Under the pieces are notes generated by a model. It searched no databases and was not told the origin of the DNA. It saw only the letters and a program-made list of their open reading frames with translations. A stretch of 64,000 nt of DNA from Acanthaster planci. Taxonomy: Eukaryota; Echinodermata; Asteroidea; Valvatida; Acanthasteridae. Position 1 is the first letter of the stretch. Each line of letters starts with the position of its first letter. The translations under genes and the position numbers were made by a program. The stretch lies in the NCBI RefSeq assembly GCF_001949145.1, contig NW_019091489.1, positions 417,912 to 481,911 of the forward strand. The letters run 5' to 3'. Below are positions 11,901-23,590 of this stretch, in pieces.

Positions 11901-12556
11901 NNNNNNNNNNNNNNNNNNNNNNNNNNNNNNNNNNNNNNNNNNNNNNNNNNNNNNNNNNNNNNNNNNNNNNNNNNNNNNNNNNNNNNNNNNNNNNNNNNNN
12001 NNNNNNNNNNNNNNNNNNNNNNNNNNNNNNNNNNNNNNNNNNNNNNNNNNNNNNNNNNNNNNNNNNNNNNNNNNNNNNNNNNNNNNNNNNNNNNNNNNNN
12101 NNNNNNNNNNNNNNNNNNNNNNNNNNNNNNNNNNNNNNNNNNNNNNNNNNNNNNNNNNNNNNNNNNNNNNNNNNNNNNNNNNNNNNNNNNNNNNNNNNNN
12201 NNNNNNNNNNNNNNNNNNNNNNNNNNNNNNNNNNNNNNNNNNNNNNNNNNNNNNNNNNNNNNNNNNNNNNNNNNNNNNNNNNNNNNNNNNNNNNNNNNNN
12301 NNNNNNNNNNNNNNNNNNNNNNNNNNNNNNNNNNNNNNNNNNNNNNNNNNNNNNNNNNNNNNNNNNNNNNNNNNNNNNNNNNNNNNNNNNNNNNNNNNNN
12401 NNNNNNNNNNNNNNNNNNNNNNNNNNNNNNNNNNNNNNNNNNNNNNNNNNNNNNNNNNNNNNNNNNNNNNNNNNNNNNNNNNNNNNNNNNNNNNNNNNNN
12501 NNNNNNNNNNNNNNNNNNNNNNNNNNNNNNNNNNNNNNNNNNNNNNNNNNNNNNNN
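11901..12556. other. Assembly gap (656 N)
   Basis: This is a run of undetermined bases. Open frames that appear to run through it are artefacts. It falls in the DCAF17 intron between 11162 and 13799. Confidence 0.99.
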
Positions 12557-12716
12557 TGTCACGCACAAATGTGACCGAACAACAGAAAGACAGGAAAAGA
12601 CCGCGAGTAGCTCGCGCGCACTCCTTATATACCCGTGCGCGGGTTATGATTATGGGATATAAATGCTTAACTGCAAATAATTACCACCCCACTATTTCGC
12701 TACAATACTGATAGAA

Positions 12717-13300
12717 TAACCACTTCACGCCGGGTTCAATTAAAATGGCCGTGCACAAAAATGATCTTCCGTTTTCAAAATTCTTCAAAAATTCATTACT
12801 TTATTTACTGGATGTTTACACCCCCATGAATGACTGTCTGGTGACTACCGGTACATGTACCTGTACTTTAATCTGACAGGCAACCTCTATTGATGCCTGT
12901 GTATTTCAGCCAGGCCTGCTGCCTTGTAAAGAGAGCCCAGATTGTGTGGTGTTGCGTAATTTTCTTTTGTTTTCGAAACTCTAGCATTTAGTTGCTGGCG
13001 TCTATTTCAGTGGGGACAGATTAGCGTGCAGTGTTATTGTGTTGCTCAGCACAAAATTACTGGAGAGTTTTCATCCGTGGTTGTAATCTTTCATATTGAA
13101 TGCCACAAATAGTGGTATAGTGTTTAAAAAAAAAAGTATGGATTACCTCTGTTGTTGACAACTGAAAAAATGTTCTTCAAGTCTCAGCAGCTTGGTCTTT
13201 TGTTCAGAGTGCGGTCTTTTCCTACAAGACCGGGCTCTGTTTTCCGATTTTGGGCTCCCCGCTTAACATAAGGTACCCGATACCGGCGTGAAGCGGTTAA
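12717..13300 (+). repeat. TTAA-type MITE, copy 2
   Basis: The ends are inverted: TAACCACTTCACGCCGG at 12717-12733 and CCGGCGTGAAGCGGTTA at about 13283-13299. The interior shares long blocks with the copies at 1-436, 22117-22737 and 57102-57585, such as the AGCCCAGATTGTGTGGT block near 12938. No open frame is conserved between copies, so it is non-autonomous. It sits in the DCAF17 intron directly upstream of a SINE-like repeat. Confidence 0.75.
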
Positions 13301-13304
13301 ACGC

Positions 13305-13582
13305 TGTGTAATGGGATGGGTATTGTAGCAGTTCTCTCCTCGCTTTATGAGGCCCGGGTTTGAGTCCTGGCTTGGCCCAGGCTTTAAGTGCATTTGGTTT
13401 CCAGTCCCTTCTCGCTCTCACAGGTTTTCTTTGGGTACTCCAGTTTCCTCCTGCCTCTAAAACTGGACCTTCTTCCTAACTCCATAATGTGAAGCAGATT
13501 CATAGAGGTTGTGAATAAACATATAACTATTGGCGCAAATAGCCTGAGTAGTTGGAAGTGCCATTAAAACAAAACAACAAAC
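13305..13582 (+). mobile_element. tRNA-type SINE-like repeat
   Basis: The sequence has a tRNA-like B box (GGGTTTGAGTCC at about 13355-13366), then the GGTACTCCAGTTTCCTCCTG phrase near 13434-13453 that recurs in invertebrate SINEs, then an A-rich tail (ATTAAAACAAAACAACAAAC, about 13563-13582). The A box is not convincing. It directly abuts the end of MITE copy 2. It has no coding capacity. If it is a SINE it was moved in trans by a non-LTR element. Confidence 0.55.
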
Positions 13583-13798
13583 TCTGTGTATACTCAATAC
13601 AGTTCAAGAACATGTGCATATTACATGTACATGCAGGCACACATACTGTATTATTTAAATTAAACGGTAAGCTTGCTATATACCGGTAGTACTGTGTGTG
13701 TAAGTTTGGAAAAAAAGGGGCCCTTTAATTTTCAGTAATTTTCAGCCAAGTTTATTTTTGTACAGAAATGATTAATATTGCATGTGTTTTGGAAACAG

Positions 13799-13895
13799 GA
13801 ATGGACTAAATGCCATGCCAACTGTGATATATAAGAAACCAGACAAGTCCCACATCTACAAATTGGAGGCTAATCTTCACTGTTGTGCTGAACTA
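13799..13895 (+). CDS. DCAF17 homologue, exon 2 in window
   Basis: The acceptor is GGAAACAG and the donor is GTAAGT. The first base completes the Gly codon begun at 11162. The remaining 96 bases give 32 codons and end in phase 0. The peptide contains VIYKKPDKSHIYKLEA, resembling the SEPRKLYEMPKCSKSEKIE region of vertebrate DCAF17. It is one of the poorly conserved parts of the family, so identity comes mainly from order, phase and the K-P-x-K...Y-K/E spacing. Only this frame is open through both splice sites. Confidence 0.7.
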
Positions 13896-16799
13896 GTAAG
13901 TAGAGAAAATGGGCATCAAAAATATGCAGGACTCCTTTATTCTAAATAACTAGAAGTCATTGTGTAATTGAATAGGGATTATATTGAAGGCTTTGGAGTT
14001 TTGTGTTGTTTTCTTAATAAGTAAAGCATTCAATAATTTGTTTAAGTTGGAAGACGGTAACAGAAAAGTGCCAGGAACATGTAGCATTAACATCAAATTA
14101 GACTTGCTCTCAAGGCCACATGGACATTTACTACTATTAAAATCTAAAAGATTACAAATAGCTGAAAATTTGTTTAAGTTTAAAGGTCCTTTCAGTTAGG
14201 ATTCAAATGCTTTAAATACTATGTTCCTGAAAAGGACATTCAGCTCTTTGCTTTTTTTTCTTCAATAAATATAATTTTTGAAATTACAGTTAAACTGATT
14301 TATACATATAGCCATAACCTGACCCTCGGTGGGAATCTCACTTGCATGTATCTTGGCAGGAGCCATGATGTACACAGACTAGGAAGCCAACCTGGCTTGC
14401 CTTGCCCCAGAAGTAGGCAGCCCTACTGTACATGCATGTATTCAAGTGTGTTAATGTACTTGTCAATCAGATTCTGACAGAGTCCGGAGAGAAATCAAAT
14501 ACTGACATACCTGTAATTAGAGGGAACCTCAAAAAATTAAGTTACATGTAGTTTGGCCAGGGAACCAAGTCTGTGACTATTGCATGTTAATGCAGGGGCC
14601 AGTTTCATGGCGCTACTTAAATAAAAAAAATTGTTTAAGCGTGAAAAGACCTTGCTTGACGAATCAGTTTACCAGCCAAAACATCTTGTGATGTATATTG
14701 TTTTGGAGTGGTATTTACTTGTCTTTTGGTTAGCATGACAATCACGCTTCTAATTGGCCCAGGTCATTTATTGAAATAAAATAGCATGTACATGTATCTT
14801 GACCTTTTTTACCCAGTTATTTTGAAGTTCTTCAGAGGTAATAATTTCAGAGTGGATTGGATCCACAATTGTCATTGTCACTGGCTTAATTTGGTCCCTA
14901 GTTCCAATGGCCATCTACTTGATTTATTTGTGCAAAACTTGATTATGTGAAACTTCATCGGTCAAAATAGTTGATACAAGTTACCCTTCATGTAATGGTA
15001 AGGAGTATGTGGTCCGGGCTCATATACAGTTTTGGTAAATACTTGTCAAGTGGGCATATTTTATGTTCTTGAGATGATCTCCTTTTTTTGTATACAGAGA
15101 GATGTTTTGATCTCTCAACAGCTGTAAGTTTATGTAGGGAAAAGACCAAAAACAAAGTCCAGATCCCAAATATTGCAATGTACAGTATCTCAATTATCTG
15201 TTTCACACCAAGGCAAAGGAAGTTGTTTACATATGGGGGCACTGTTCCATTTTACTGGTCTTCCCTCCACCATCTATCGAATCCGTCATCCGTCAAGGAT
15301 GCATAATTAAATAATATGCTCTTTTTACACACTTTATTATATTCTAGGGTTTTCGGTAATTACAGCAAGTCTAACAGTTAACAAGGTGTATTTTTGATTA
15401 TATGTATTGAGTTTGTAAGTGTTCATTTTGGAGAATCATTAGAAATTATGCGCGATGTAATACTGAACAAGGAGTATTGTCAGGGGGTTTCCCGGGATTT
15501 CTTAGAGTCACATTGCCAAGCCCCAAGCTGTCACCAGTCAAGCCACATTGTTGGCGTCTTTTGCGGGGTTTGTGGGGGCTGTAGAGAAAGAGACATCCGT
15601 CAGCGACTGGAGAAGCTTCCGGGAGGCCCTTGGGCACTGGCTGGTATGAAACGTTATTTATTATATGTCTTGTTTTGCGGAGGGAAATTGTGAATCATAA
15701 TGTCAGCATTGTACCAGGGGTGATACGGTTAGTACATGTACATGTAACATAAGCAATATGCATATTCGTGTGCATGCGCTTGTCAGAGCTACTGTCCCAA
15801 TTGTTTGAATTTTGTGTAATTAATTTTCAGAATGGAAAGATCATTATGTGCAATTTCCTAAAAAGATTAATTTGATTTGTTGTTCAAACAGGTTTTTTTT
15901 ATACTTGGCAAACGATGGCAATAAACCAGTAAAGTTATTGCATGGCAACACCCAAAACCTCCTCACGGAGATCTCGCCTCTTCAGTGAGTTTACTGCATT
16001 TATGTACAGTAGGCAAGTTGTCCTATACTTGACAAATGCTCAACTTGTTTTCTGCCCAATGTCTGACATTCATACATGTACATGTATAGAGTAGTATTAC
16101 TCATCATGCTCAAACATTCAGAAGAAGTTGTTTTGTTCTTGTACACATATATTCAGTGATTGAATCTGGTTTCAGGAATTTCAAAAAGACTCTCGTAACA
16201 AACTACAGTTTTCAATGATGAAGTTTATTGCATAATGTAATGGTTGAATAAACTATGAAAGGAACCTTACCTTTCATGGATTGAAGTACATATAGGTTTT
16301 TGTCAATTGCATGCTTGTAGTCACTAGCATGCATCTACGGGGTTTCCTTATTTTTCTCTATCAATTTTAGGCAGAATGTACATGTATAGGTCATGCGGTC
16401 CCTGCACCTGGGGATTTCCCTTTGGATTTTTCCTGGGGATTTTTCTGAGGTTTCTCCTTTGATTTAATTGTGGGATTTGTCTTGGATATATTTCTACTTC
16501 ATGACTGTGATTTCTATGATTCCACCTTGATTTCGCCTTATTTGCTGAATAAATTTGTCTGTGATGCAACTAATCAAGATTTTCTCTGACTGACTGAATC
16601 ATTGCCCGGTTAACTCGTACACTGTACATTCATCCCAATCAACTTTGGGGTCAGCCCTGCTTGTGATACTGCAGCCCCATTTCACTATTATTTCACTAAT
16701 AATTTGGAGAAAAGGTGTTCAGCTGTCCGAAACTCATAACTCGTAACTTTGTAAGTTGACGCTTGGTTCTTTTTGCTCATTACAGCTGGACAAAAAAAT
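13896..16799. other. DCAF17 intron; no gene recognised
   Basis: No transposon domain is recognised. A relatively GC-rich patch at 15446-15693 has an open frame on each strand (LESHCQAPSCHQ on +), but neither matches a family I know and neither has convincing splice borders in the right phase. TACATG runs occur at 15733 and 16075. The remainder is AT-rich spacer. Confidence 0.45.
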
Positions 16800-17010
16800 G
16801 TGCAGCTTGACTTGTACTTTGACAAAGAGACTTGTGACCTGACTTGTATTTAGACCAAATGACTTGTGACTTGACTTGCCCTGTGATGACTTGTGACTTG
16901 ACCTAATGACTTGTGACTTGGACTTGCATATAATGACTTGTGACTTGACCTATTGACTTGCATATAATAACTTGTGACTTGACTTAGACTTGCAAAAAAA
17001 TGACTTGTTG
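16800..17010. repeat. Degenerate GACTTGTGACTTGAC tandem repeat
   Basis: About ten imperfect copies of a TGACTTGTGACTTGACCT-like unit are seen, with units of roughly 15-30 bp that vary by small insertions (CATATAA, CAAAAAAA). This is a local minisatellite in a DCAF17 intron with no coding meaning. Confidence 0.8.
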
Positions 17011-17083
17011 CCACCTCTGGTAGCTCCTGAAGAGCTCACTGAAATGTTGCTGAGAATATCTTTTGGTCAAGATTGACTATTCA

Positions 17084-17449
17084 AATAAGCCATTTGCGAG
17101 TTAAATTTGAATAAAATCTGGTTCACTGAGTTCTTTAAATTCATGTGTACATAACAACTTGAATTCTCCATACTAAAACCACTGTTGCTATGCCTCATGA
17201 TTCGGGGCAAGCTTTTGCATAGTTACATAAGAGACGCCTTGCAACAATACACTGTTCTCAATGGATAAGAACGGCACAAAGGAGCCAGTTCATTCCAGAG
17301 ACGGTGGTCGCTATGTAAAAGCTTGCCCTGAAATAAGAGGTATAGCAACAGTGTCTTTAGTCTAGGGAATTCAATTTGTTATGTCTCTGTGCAATCAGAT
17401 AACACAGTATACCAGATTTTATTCAAATTTAACTCGCAAGTGGCTTATT
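17084..17449. mobile_element. 366-bp fold-back MITE
   Basis: AATAAGCCATTTGCGAGTTA at 17084 is mirrored by the inverse ending at 17449 (TAACTCGCAAGTGGCTTATT). The complementarity continues inward through AAATCTGGT, GAATTC, the ACTGTTGCTATGCCTC block and GGGCAAGCTTTTGCATAG, so almost the entire element can fold into one hairpin. It has no open frame. A target-site duplication could not be fixed. It is non-autonomous; the mobilising transposase family is unknown. Confidence 0.85.
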
Positions 17450-19763
17450 GAAGGCGTTAGCGGTAATTAAGGAATATGTAAGGCACTTTCAGCCCACAGT
17501 TTATGCCAGGATTTGAAATCTCTAGGAGCCAGTACTGTACATACTGCACTGTGGAATTGAAACCACACCAAAGACTTTGGGGATCCACCCGCCAGGTTGC
17601 TCAAGTGAAGCCATATCTTATCCGAGGGATAAGAGTGATTGTGTGAACTTGAGAAAGAGGCACTCACCTGTATCTCACTGGTCTCTTTTTTAAACCCTGA
17701 GGAGTCAAGTCTGAGTTCAATCGGTACTGTCCTGTATTGAATAAACTTGACAAAAATACATTGATTTCAAACGCTTTGAAACACCTGAAATGTGATATTT
17801 GCTGGAACTTCCTGATGGTACATATATGTGTGACTAGAGATTGACTAATTAATATGCAGAATCATGGTCACCTTGAGCTTGAGAATCAACGTATAAGCCG
17901 TAGGTTGTATGCCGAATATTACAGTGTATTTAAAATATTCAGTACTCACACACAAGTGTGTACATGTATTTGCCTGCAAGCGGGGACCAACTATTGTTCC
18001 TCTTTTGTTTGTACTTGAACTTTTTAGAAGACCACCCATATGTTTTATACACAGTTGTCAATTGGGGACCTTATTGTCCTCTATTGTTCAGGGTCCCCAA
18101 TTGCATGCAGAAACAAACTCACACACATGTACATGTATACTTGTGGCGTATTTCCTTTGTTTTCGTGTACAAAACTCCCACACAACACAGAAAAAATTTC
18201 AAATCACTGCCATTTCAACCAAATTCAGTTTCCTGGGTTGACATTTCGACCGTATGTCCCTATATAAAACGCTTCAATTTGCAACAGATGAATGGCACTT
18301 GAAAATTCCTCCTTTTTGAGTAAGTTTGAAATATCTATTTCATGAAATTCTTGTGGGACACCATTTTATTACCCCACAAGGATCAAAACTGGCCTTGTCA
18401 GTACCTTCCATTGTTCCGGTACAAGGCGCCATGCACAAGCGCGCAAAAAAAAAGACCACCAACAAGCGAAACTTAGAAGTGGGGGCGCCTATAAAACATG
18501 TACATACATATTTATTGTTATTTTAAGATACATCACGTGAACTGAATGTTTTCTATTTCTGTTACCTAAATGTCTACATGTATGTATACTGTGCATTTCC
18601 TGCACATCATCAAAACTCATTTTAATGCGTTTGGGTCACAACGAAGCCTGCTTACATTTACATGTATCTTCATGCATGCTTCATGAATGCCGGTTGTGCC
18701 TTTCTTGCTGTTACATCATCAACCCAAAACAAATTTGACCTTGCATGTTTCTGGAATCAGCCCAGTTGGTTGTGGAAAGAAATGACCTCTTATTTTCTTG
18801 TGTTGATTTCAGCAGGTAAATTCATTGTACAGTATATTGGTTTTTAGGTGGCCAATTTACCTCCAAAACCCTAGATGTCAAAAATTTGAAGACTTCCCTG
18901 TTCGGCTTTAAAGTACACAGCAATGTACATGTATATTTTGTGTTCAGAACTTGATCAGTGCACTTGGTAGGTGTTTTGGGCACTGGCCAAAACAGCTCTT
19001 GTTTTCATTAGAATATTTTTAGCTGTTTCGGGCACAGGCCCAAATACCGGTACATAAATCTTGTTTTCTTTAAGATTTTTGCCTTTTTTCCCCCTTTTTT
19101 TCTTCCATTCCAAATCCCATACAATTTCACACAACTTTTCATTCTGCACATGACTTTTGGCCTTTAGAAACAATCCCTATTCTCTTCAAACTTGGCAGAT
19201 ACGTAGACCATTATCCAAAGATGTAAACAGAGTCATGGCGTCATGATGATGTCTTGAGGTGCCAAATTACAAGCACCTGAAGTTTGATCAATTTAATCTT
19301 TGAAAGTCCGTATAACATCAAACATGACTTCCCACAACTTGGTCATTGTGGAGGTGCTTTATTAGTTAAAGTTGGTAATAGATATCAACCTTAATACTTT
19401 CAACAGTGTTAGTCTATAGGCAAACAGTAATCTTCAAAACATGTACTTGTGATGTCCTGGTATACTTGAGCACCCTCCGGCACCAGGTGGAAAAAACTTA
19501 CCAATATATTTTGAGTTAATGGCTATTGCGAAGCTTTCTGGAAAAAAGGTCCTTGAAACAGTGCAGTGTTTGTCTTGTGACAAATGCAATTATCGTGTCG
19601 GTTTGCCTTGTTCCTGACAGGTATCATATAGCTACATGTACGGTTTTTAGGTAATATTACTTTGTAGACAGTGTCATCAATTCAGTGGTGCTACCATTGC
19701 AATGATTTCTTGTGTGATTTCTTCTATTACATGTTGTAAAATGTCTTGCCTTCTCTTACACAG
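17450..19763. other. DCAF17 intron; no gene recognised
   Basis: No recognisable exon or transposon protein is present. A pair of related blocks near 18965-19000 and 19018-19050 (TTTTGGGCACTGGCC and TTTCGGGCACAGGCC) suggests an unclassified short repeat. The polypyrimidine stretch at 19749-19763 belongs to the next exon's acceptor. Confidence 0.4.
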
Positions 19764-19894
19764 AACACATTACCTGTGGCAAATGCTGGACACAGACCTT
19801 ATATACTTGGTCTTACTAAATGCCAACACCTCATCCGCATTGATCTCAAGACTGGCCGAATCTTGCAGAAGATCTTCTTGGGTCAACATCACTT
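19764..19894 (+). CDS. DCAF17 homologue, exon 3 in window
   Basis: The acceptor is TTCTCTTACACAG and the donor is GTAAGT. It starts in phase 0 and ends two bases into a codon. The peptide includes YILGLTKCQHLIRI, then TGRILQKIFLG, which lines up closely with LIALTAHNWLLRI...TGKILEKIYLA of vertebrate DCAF17, a beta-propeller-like strand pair. This is one of the clearest matches in the window. Compared with vertebrates a short WECPV-type segment between this exon and the previous one is missing or lies in an unseen micro-exon. Confidence 0.85.
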
Positions 19895-20829
19895 GTAAGT
19901 ATGGTAAGGCTTTTTTGTGAGCAGTAGTATGACACAGAATTTTTGTAAGTGCTGAAAATACAGTGGAACGCCGCTATAACAAACACAGCTGTACCAAACA
20001 TTCATATCAAATATTTGTTTTAAATAAAAGAAATGTATTTACTACTGATGACAATAACTGAGAAAAAAATCATTTTCACGATGGAACAGTGGCCAACACA
20101 TGGTGCAGTCTGTATTGTTCAAGGGTAGCTTACATGAACATTGCATGTAATGTGCATGTGTCTATGGGTGGCTATGTAGACTGTCTGCCGAGCACGTGTA
20201 ACATTATGCGACACTGGAAACTCTGCGTAGAAAACTTTGCATGATAATTAATGGCTACAAAGCTGGGAGATTTGACCTAAAATATCACTATAACAAAAAA
20301 TTAAACGTGCAAATCGACAACATGCAGAAAGTCTTCAATTATGTTCAAAAATGCTTGCGCAACATTTGTTGCCGACTACAGATATGATGTGTCATGCTAC
20401 TGTATTAAAATGGTTCCCGTCATGGTCCATTCATTAAAACAGCTAGTGGTGTAGCCATACCACATGTCACGTGGTTTTTAGGCGATGACTAAAGGAAAAC
20501 TGGTTTTCATTTTGCGAGGACTACGTGAAAGATGAAACATGACAGGAGATGAACATTCATTTAACAAAATGCAGGAATTTCAATGTTTTTATTTTTAACT
20601 TTATTTTGTGCATGGTGACCCTAAATCCTCATACCGAAACATTTGTGGTGTGTGCCGTTGTGCGTTTGAATGGAATGGAGTTTGGAATGGTCATATGGAT
20701 CATACCTTCTTATCATCATATCTAAAAATCACTAAAATGAACTACAGCTGTACTGAACATGTGTATGACAGTCCTGAGATTAGAATAAGTGATAGAACCA
20801 AATCAGAAGATTCGGCTTTCAACTTGGCA
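19895..20829. other. DCAF17 intron; pogo/Tigger-like terminus at 19961
   Basis: The sequence CAGTGGAACGCCGCTATAAC at 19961-19980 followed by AAAC resembles the terminal inverted repeat of pogo/Tigger-type DNA transposons (CAGTGGAACCTCGCTATAACGAAC-like). No partner end or transposase was found, so it is a fragment at best. Nothing else is recognised. Confidence 0.4.
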
Positions 20830-22000
20830 TCATCAAGCCACCTCACCTCTCCTCGTCCCTTGGCCTAGGATTCTACAGTTTCCACCGCCCTCAGCTGAGA
20901 ACACTCTCTGGGCACTCCTCCCCCCCTCCGCCCCGTTTGTCGCCTCCACTGCTGGGTCGCCCGCCGCCAAGTAATAAGCGCTCCTTTTTTTCATCGAATT
21001 CTCCCAGACCCAAGAAGAGGCATTGCTCTGGTCAGCATGACCAACCTTCAGAGGCCACCTTTTGCTCCATCAATGATGCCATACCTCCATAGCTTGTCAC
21101 TTTGATGACAAATTACAACCAGCCTCCACCGCCCCCGACCCGTTCATTGTGGATCAGCCCCTTCTACTGTCCTCCACTGCGAGCCTCTGTGACACTGGGC
21201 AGGATTCCACACTGGAATCACACCATCCAGGCATTCCCTAGCTGGAGCAAACTGCTCCCCATGGGACAGCGCGTGGTTCAGAACGAGGCACGACCCTGTT
21301 CCCGACCAACAACCAGCATTGTCTTCCGAAGAGGAAGTTGATACCATCAGTGCCCTCCCCTCCGTCCAAGGACCACCTCTGTCTTTTTCAGTGGGATATG
21401 ATTCAAGCACTCGGCCTACCATCAGCTGCTCTGCCAGAGAAGGACACCAGTCATGGCTTGTTTAAATGACACACAGCATGACGGGAATCTCCAGTGCCAA
21501 TTTCTCAAGAACTTCAGCTTGATCGTTCATTCTTGGAGATATTCTAGTCTCTAGCCAGAACTTTGCACATGTCGGAGTCCGCTCCAGCTTGACGTTGCTC
21601 TACCTGACCATCCGTCAATCTACAGGGCACAGCTCTGACTACAGCACAGCCTTGCTTCAGTCCAAGCAGGTGACCGTGTCTTCGGTTGAAGATTACACTG
21701 ATTCCATTGGAGTCCTCACCCCGTATGACATGTTCCAGGTTCATGGTCTTCCGTCAGCTTCCCTTCGGATGCAAGACACCAACCTTGCCCTTGCCGGTTA
21801 ACCGACCACCTCACATCTTGAGCCTTTGCTTTCAGATACTCTTGCTGTGGGGCTCCCAGATGTGAAGTAAACTCTTTGCCTTACTGGATCACTGCCTCTT
21901 GGTTATCTGGAGGGGCCCTGGTATATATACAATGCCGGGTAATACACACTGTGCATCTCCTCGTCACCTGCCCTTCATCTAGGGCCTTCGGAAAGAATGT
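20830..22000 (+). mobile_element. DIRS-like gag-region fragment (decayed)
   Basis: Base composition changes sharply to C-rich, Ser/Pro/His-coding sequence, as in the gag region of the DIRS element at 47700-49655. Short frames with S/P/R-rich peptides are interrupted by many stops. The same style recurs at 22790-23590 and 58505-60530. No reverse transcriptase motif is visible here. Assignment to DIRS is by composition, by orientation and by nearness to the clear DIRS recombinase fragment at 24960-26440, so it is tentative. Confidence 0.45.
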
Positions 22001-22116
22001 TTCCGAGACAACAATAGTGGAATACTGTTATAACAGTTGAAACATACTTTGTGTTATCAGTCATGAAAAACAAAGAAAGACAAAGACTTGTGACCAAAAC
22101 TTGTCCTTATTATTAA

Positions 22117-22737
22117 CCACTTGCTGCAGGGGGGTTTGAAAAATGCAGTGCACATAATCGGGACTTTTTCAAGATTTTCAGCTTTAAAAATTCTTCAAAA
22201 ATATATCATTTTAATAAATGGACATTTACACCCACACGAATTACTGTCTGGTGGACGCTCTAGTCTGACAAACAAAATCTGTTGATGCCCTAGATTGTGT
22301 GGTGTTATGTAACTTTCTTTTGTTCATGAACCTGGCATAGTGCGCTCCTGTCCTCTTTTCAGTAGGGGCCAGATTAGTGTGCAGCAGTGCTGTGTGGCTC
22401 ATCGCTGCGATGGTGGAGCGCTTTTGTCCCCGGTGGTAATCTGCTCGCACTAAATGCCCCAAACCATGGTATACTGTTTCAAAACAAGGCTGGGTTATCT
22501 CCACTGTTGAAAGCGAAAAAGTGTCGGTAATGCCCAGCAGCCTGGTCTTTTCTTCCGTGTACAGTCTTTTGTTACAAGGCCCAGTTCCCTTTGTTACAAG
22601 GCCCAGTTCCCTTTGTCCGATTTTGGAGCCCTCGGCCTCACGAGTTACAAGGCCCAGTTCCCTTTGTCCGATTTTGGAGCCCTCGGCCTCACGATAAACA
22701 CACAGTGCCCTAAACCGGGCTCCCCGACAGGAAGTGG
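22117..22737 (+). mobile_element. TTAA-type MITE, copy 3 (complete)
   Basis: The copy is flanked on both sides by TTAA (22113-22116 and 22738-22741), the target duplication typical of piggyBac-type transposition. The ends are inverted: CCACTTGCTGCAGGGG and the inverse of CCCCGACAGGAAGTGG. At 621 bp with no transposase it is non-autonomous. It carries an internal tandem duplication at about 22571-22695. It is the best reference copy of the family in this window and lies in the DCAF17 intron. Confidence 0.8.
22571..22695 (+). repeat. Tandem duplication inside MITE copy 3
   Basis: The phrase TTACAAGGCCCAGTTCCCTT occurs three times. The last two copies are followed by the same TTTGGAGCCCTCGGCCTCAC stretch, giving a repeat unit of roughly 57 bp. 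Other copies of the MITE have this segment once, so the duplication is specific to this copy. Confidence 0.8.
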
Positions 22738-22789
22738 TTAATATGACCTTGTATTATCATTACTCTTCTTATCTGTCTTCAACTGTTCA

Positions 22790-23590
22790 TGTATTACGGT
22801 AGTCCATCAGGCTCCTCAGATGAACATGAGCCATGACCCCAGTTATCCAGGCGACCATTATATGCATATGCCCCCTGATGTCCCACATACATGTATCTGT
22901 GGCATGGGCATCCAGATGTAATCCAGAGTGTAGCACTTTCTGGGCCAACTTCATGGATCGCTGCCCCAGTGAGCACACCATCAGTACACCGACCCCAGGA
23001 CCCAACACAGAGTCTCTGTCACAGCCTTCTGGGGCAGCTCTCGTTGCCACCGGTAGGCCCGCCCAGGCCACGGGCAAGTGAATCCTTGCCTAACCTGTGA
23101 CCCCTAATGACTGCTACAGGCCTAAACCTACTGGCATCAAGACTACGTCACCAGGCAGCCAGACAGGAATGAGCGCATAACGTTTTCCGGGCAGTCTTCC
23201 CATCATATTTAGCTCTGCCCCAGTGGATTCACCATCATGATGCAGACCCACCGCTACGTCTCCCCAGTCCGCATCTCCAGGCATCCAAAGCTGGCAGTCT
23301 TCAAGCTGTTAGGATTTTTACACGTCCCTTGTCGCTCTGTAATCTGGAGTTTCCCCAAGGGGCCCTTCGGAAGAAAGTTTGCAAATCTATTCCCACAGTG
23401 TACAACGGCGGCCTTGCCATGCCATGCACACTGTTCAGGTGGGTGTTTACTTCAATATGGGCGTGTCAAAAGTTTGTCGACTGTGACTGTTACAAGGTCT
23501 GTCAAGAGTAGGCCTACTGTGAGCCCACTTCTTTGTAGTGACGGTGACCTGGACTGTCTCTTCAAATGGAGCCTGAAAGTTAACCCCTGA
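22790..23590 (+). mobile_element. DIRS-like 5'/gag-like fragment (tentative)
   Basis: C-rich sequence carries phrases also found at 58900-59720, such as CAGTGAGCACACCATCAGTA here against CCAGTGAATGCGCCATTGGA there, and GTCTCCCCAGTCCGCATCTC here against a related CTCTCCAGTCTGCACCCTGG there. Short open frames exist in several phases but none is convincing as a gene. It may belong to the same decayed DIRS copy as 20830-22000, split by the MITE. Confidence 0.4.

Noticed and set aside
11814-12711. Long open frames on both strands across 11901-12556
   Set aside because: They consist of Ns translated as X; the real sequence is unknown.
15394-15693. 99-residue open frame with Cys-rich peptide (HCQAPSCHQ...CGVCGGC)
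   Set aside because: An opposite-strand frame is equally long, there is no known motif and no supporting splice sites, and a phase-compatible path exists without it. It could be an old TE remnant.
19961-20320. Complete pogo/Tigger-like element
   Set aside because: Only one plausible terminus (19961-19984) was found; no inverse end and no transposase.
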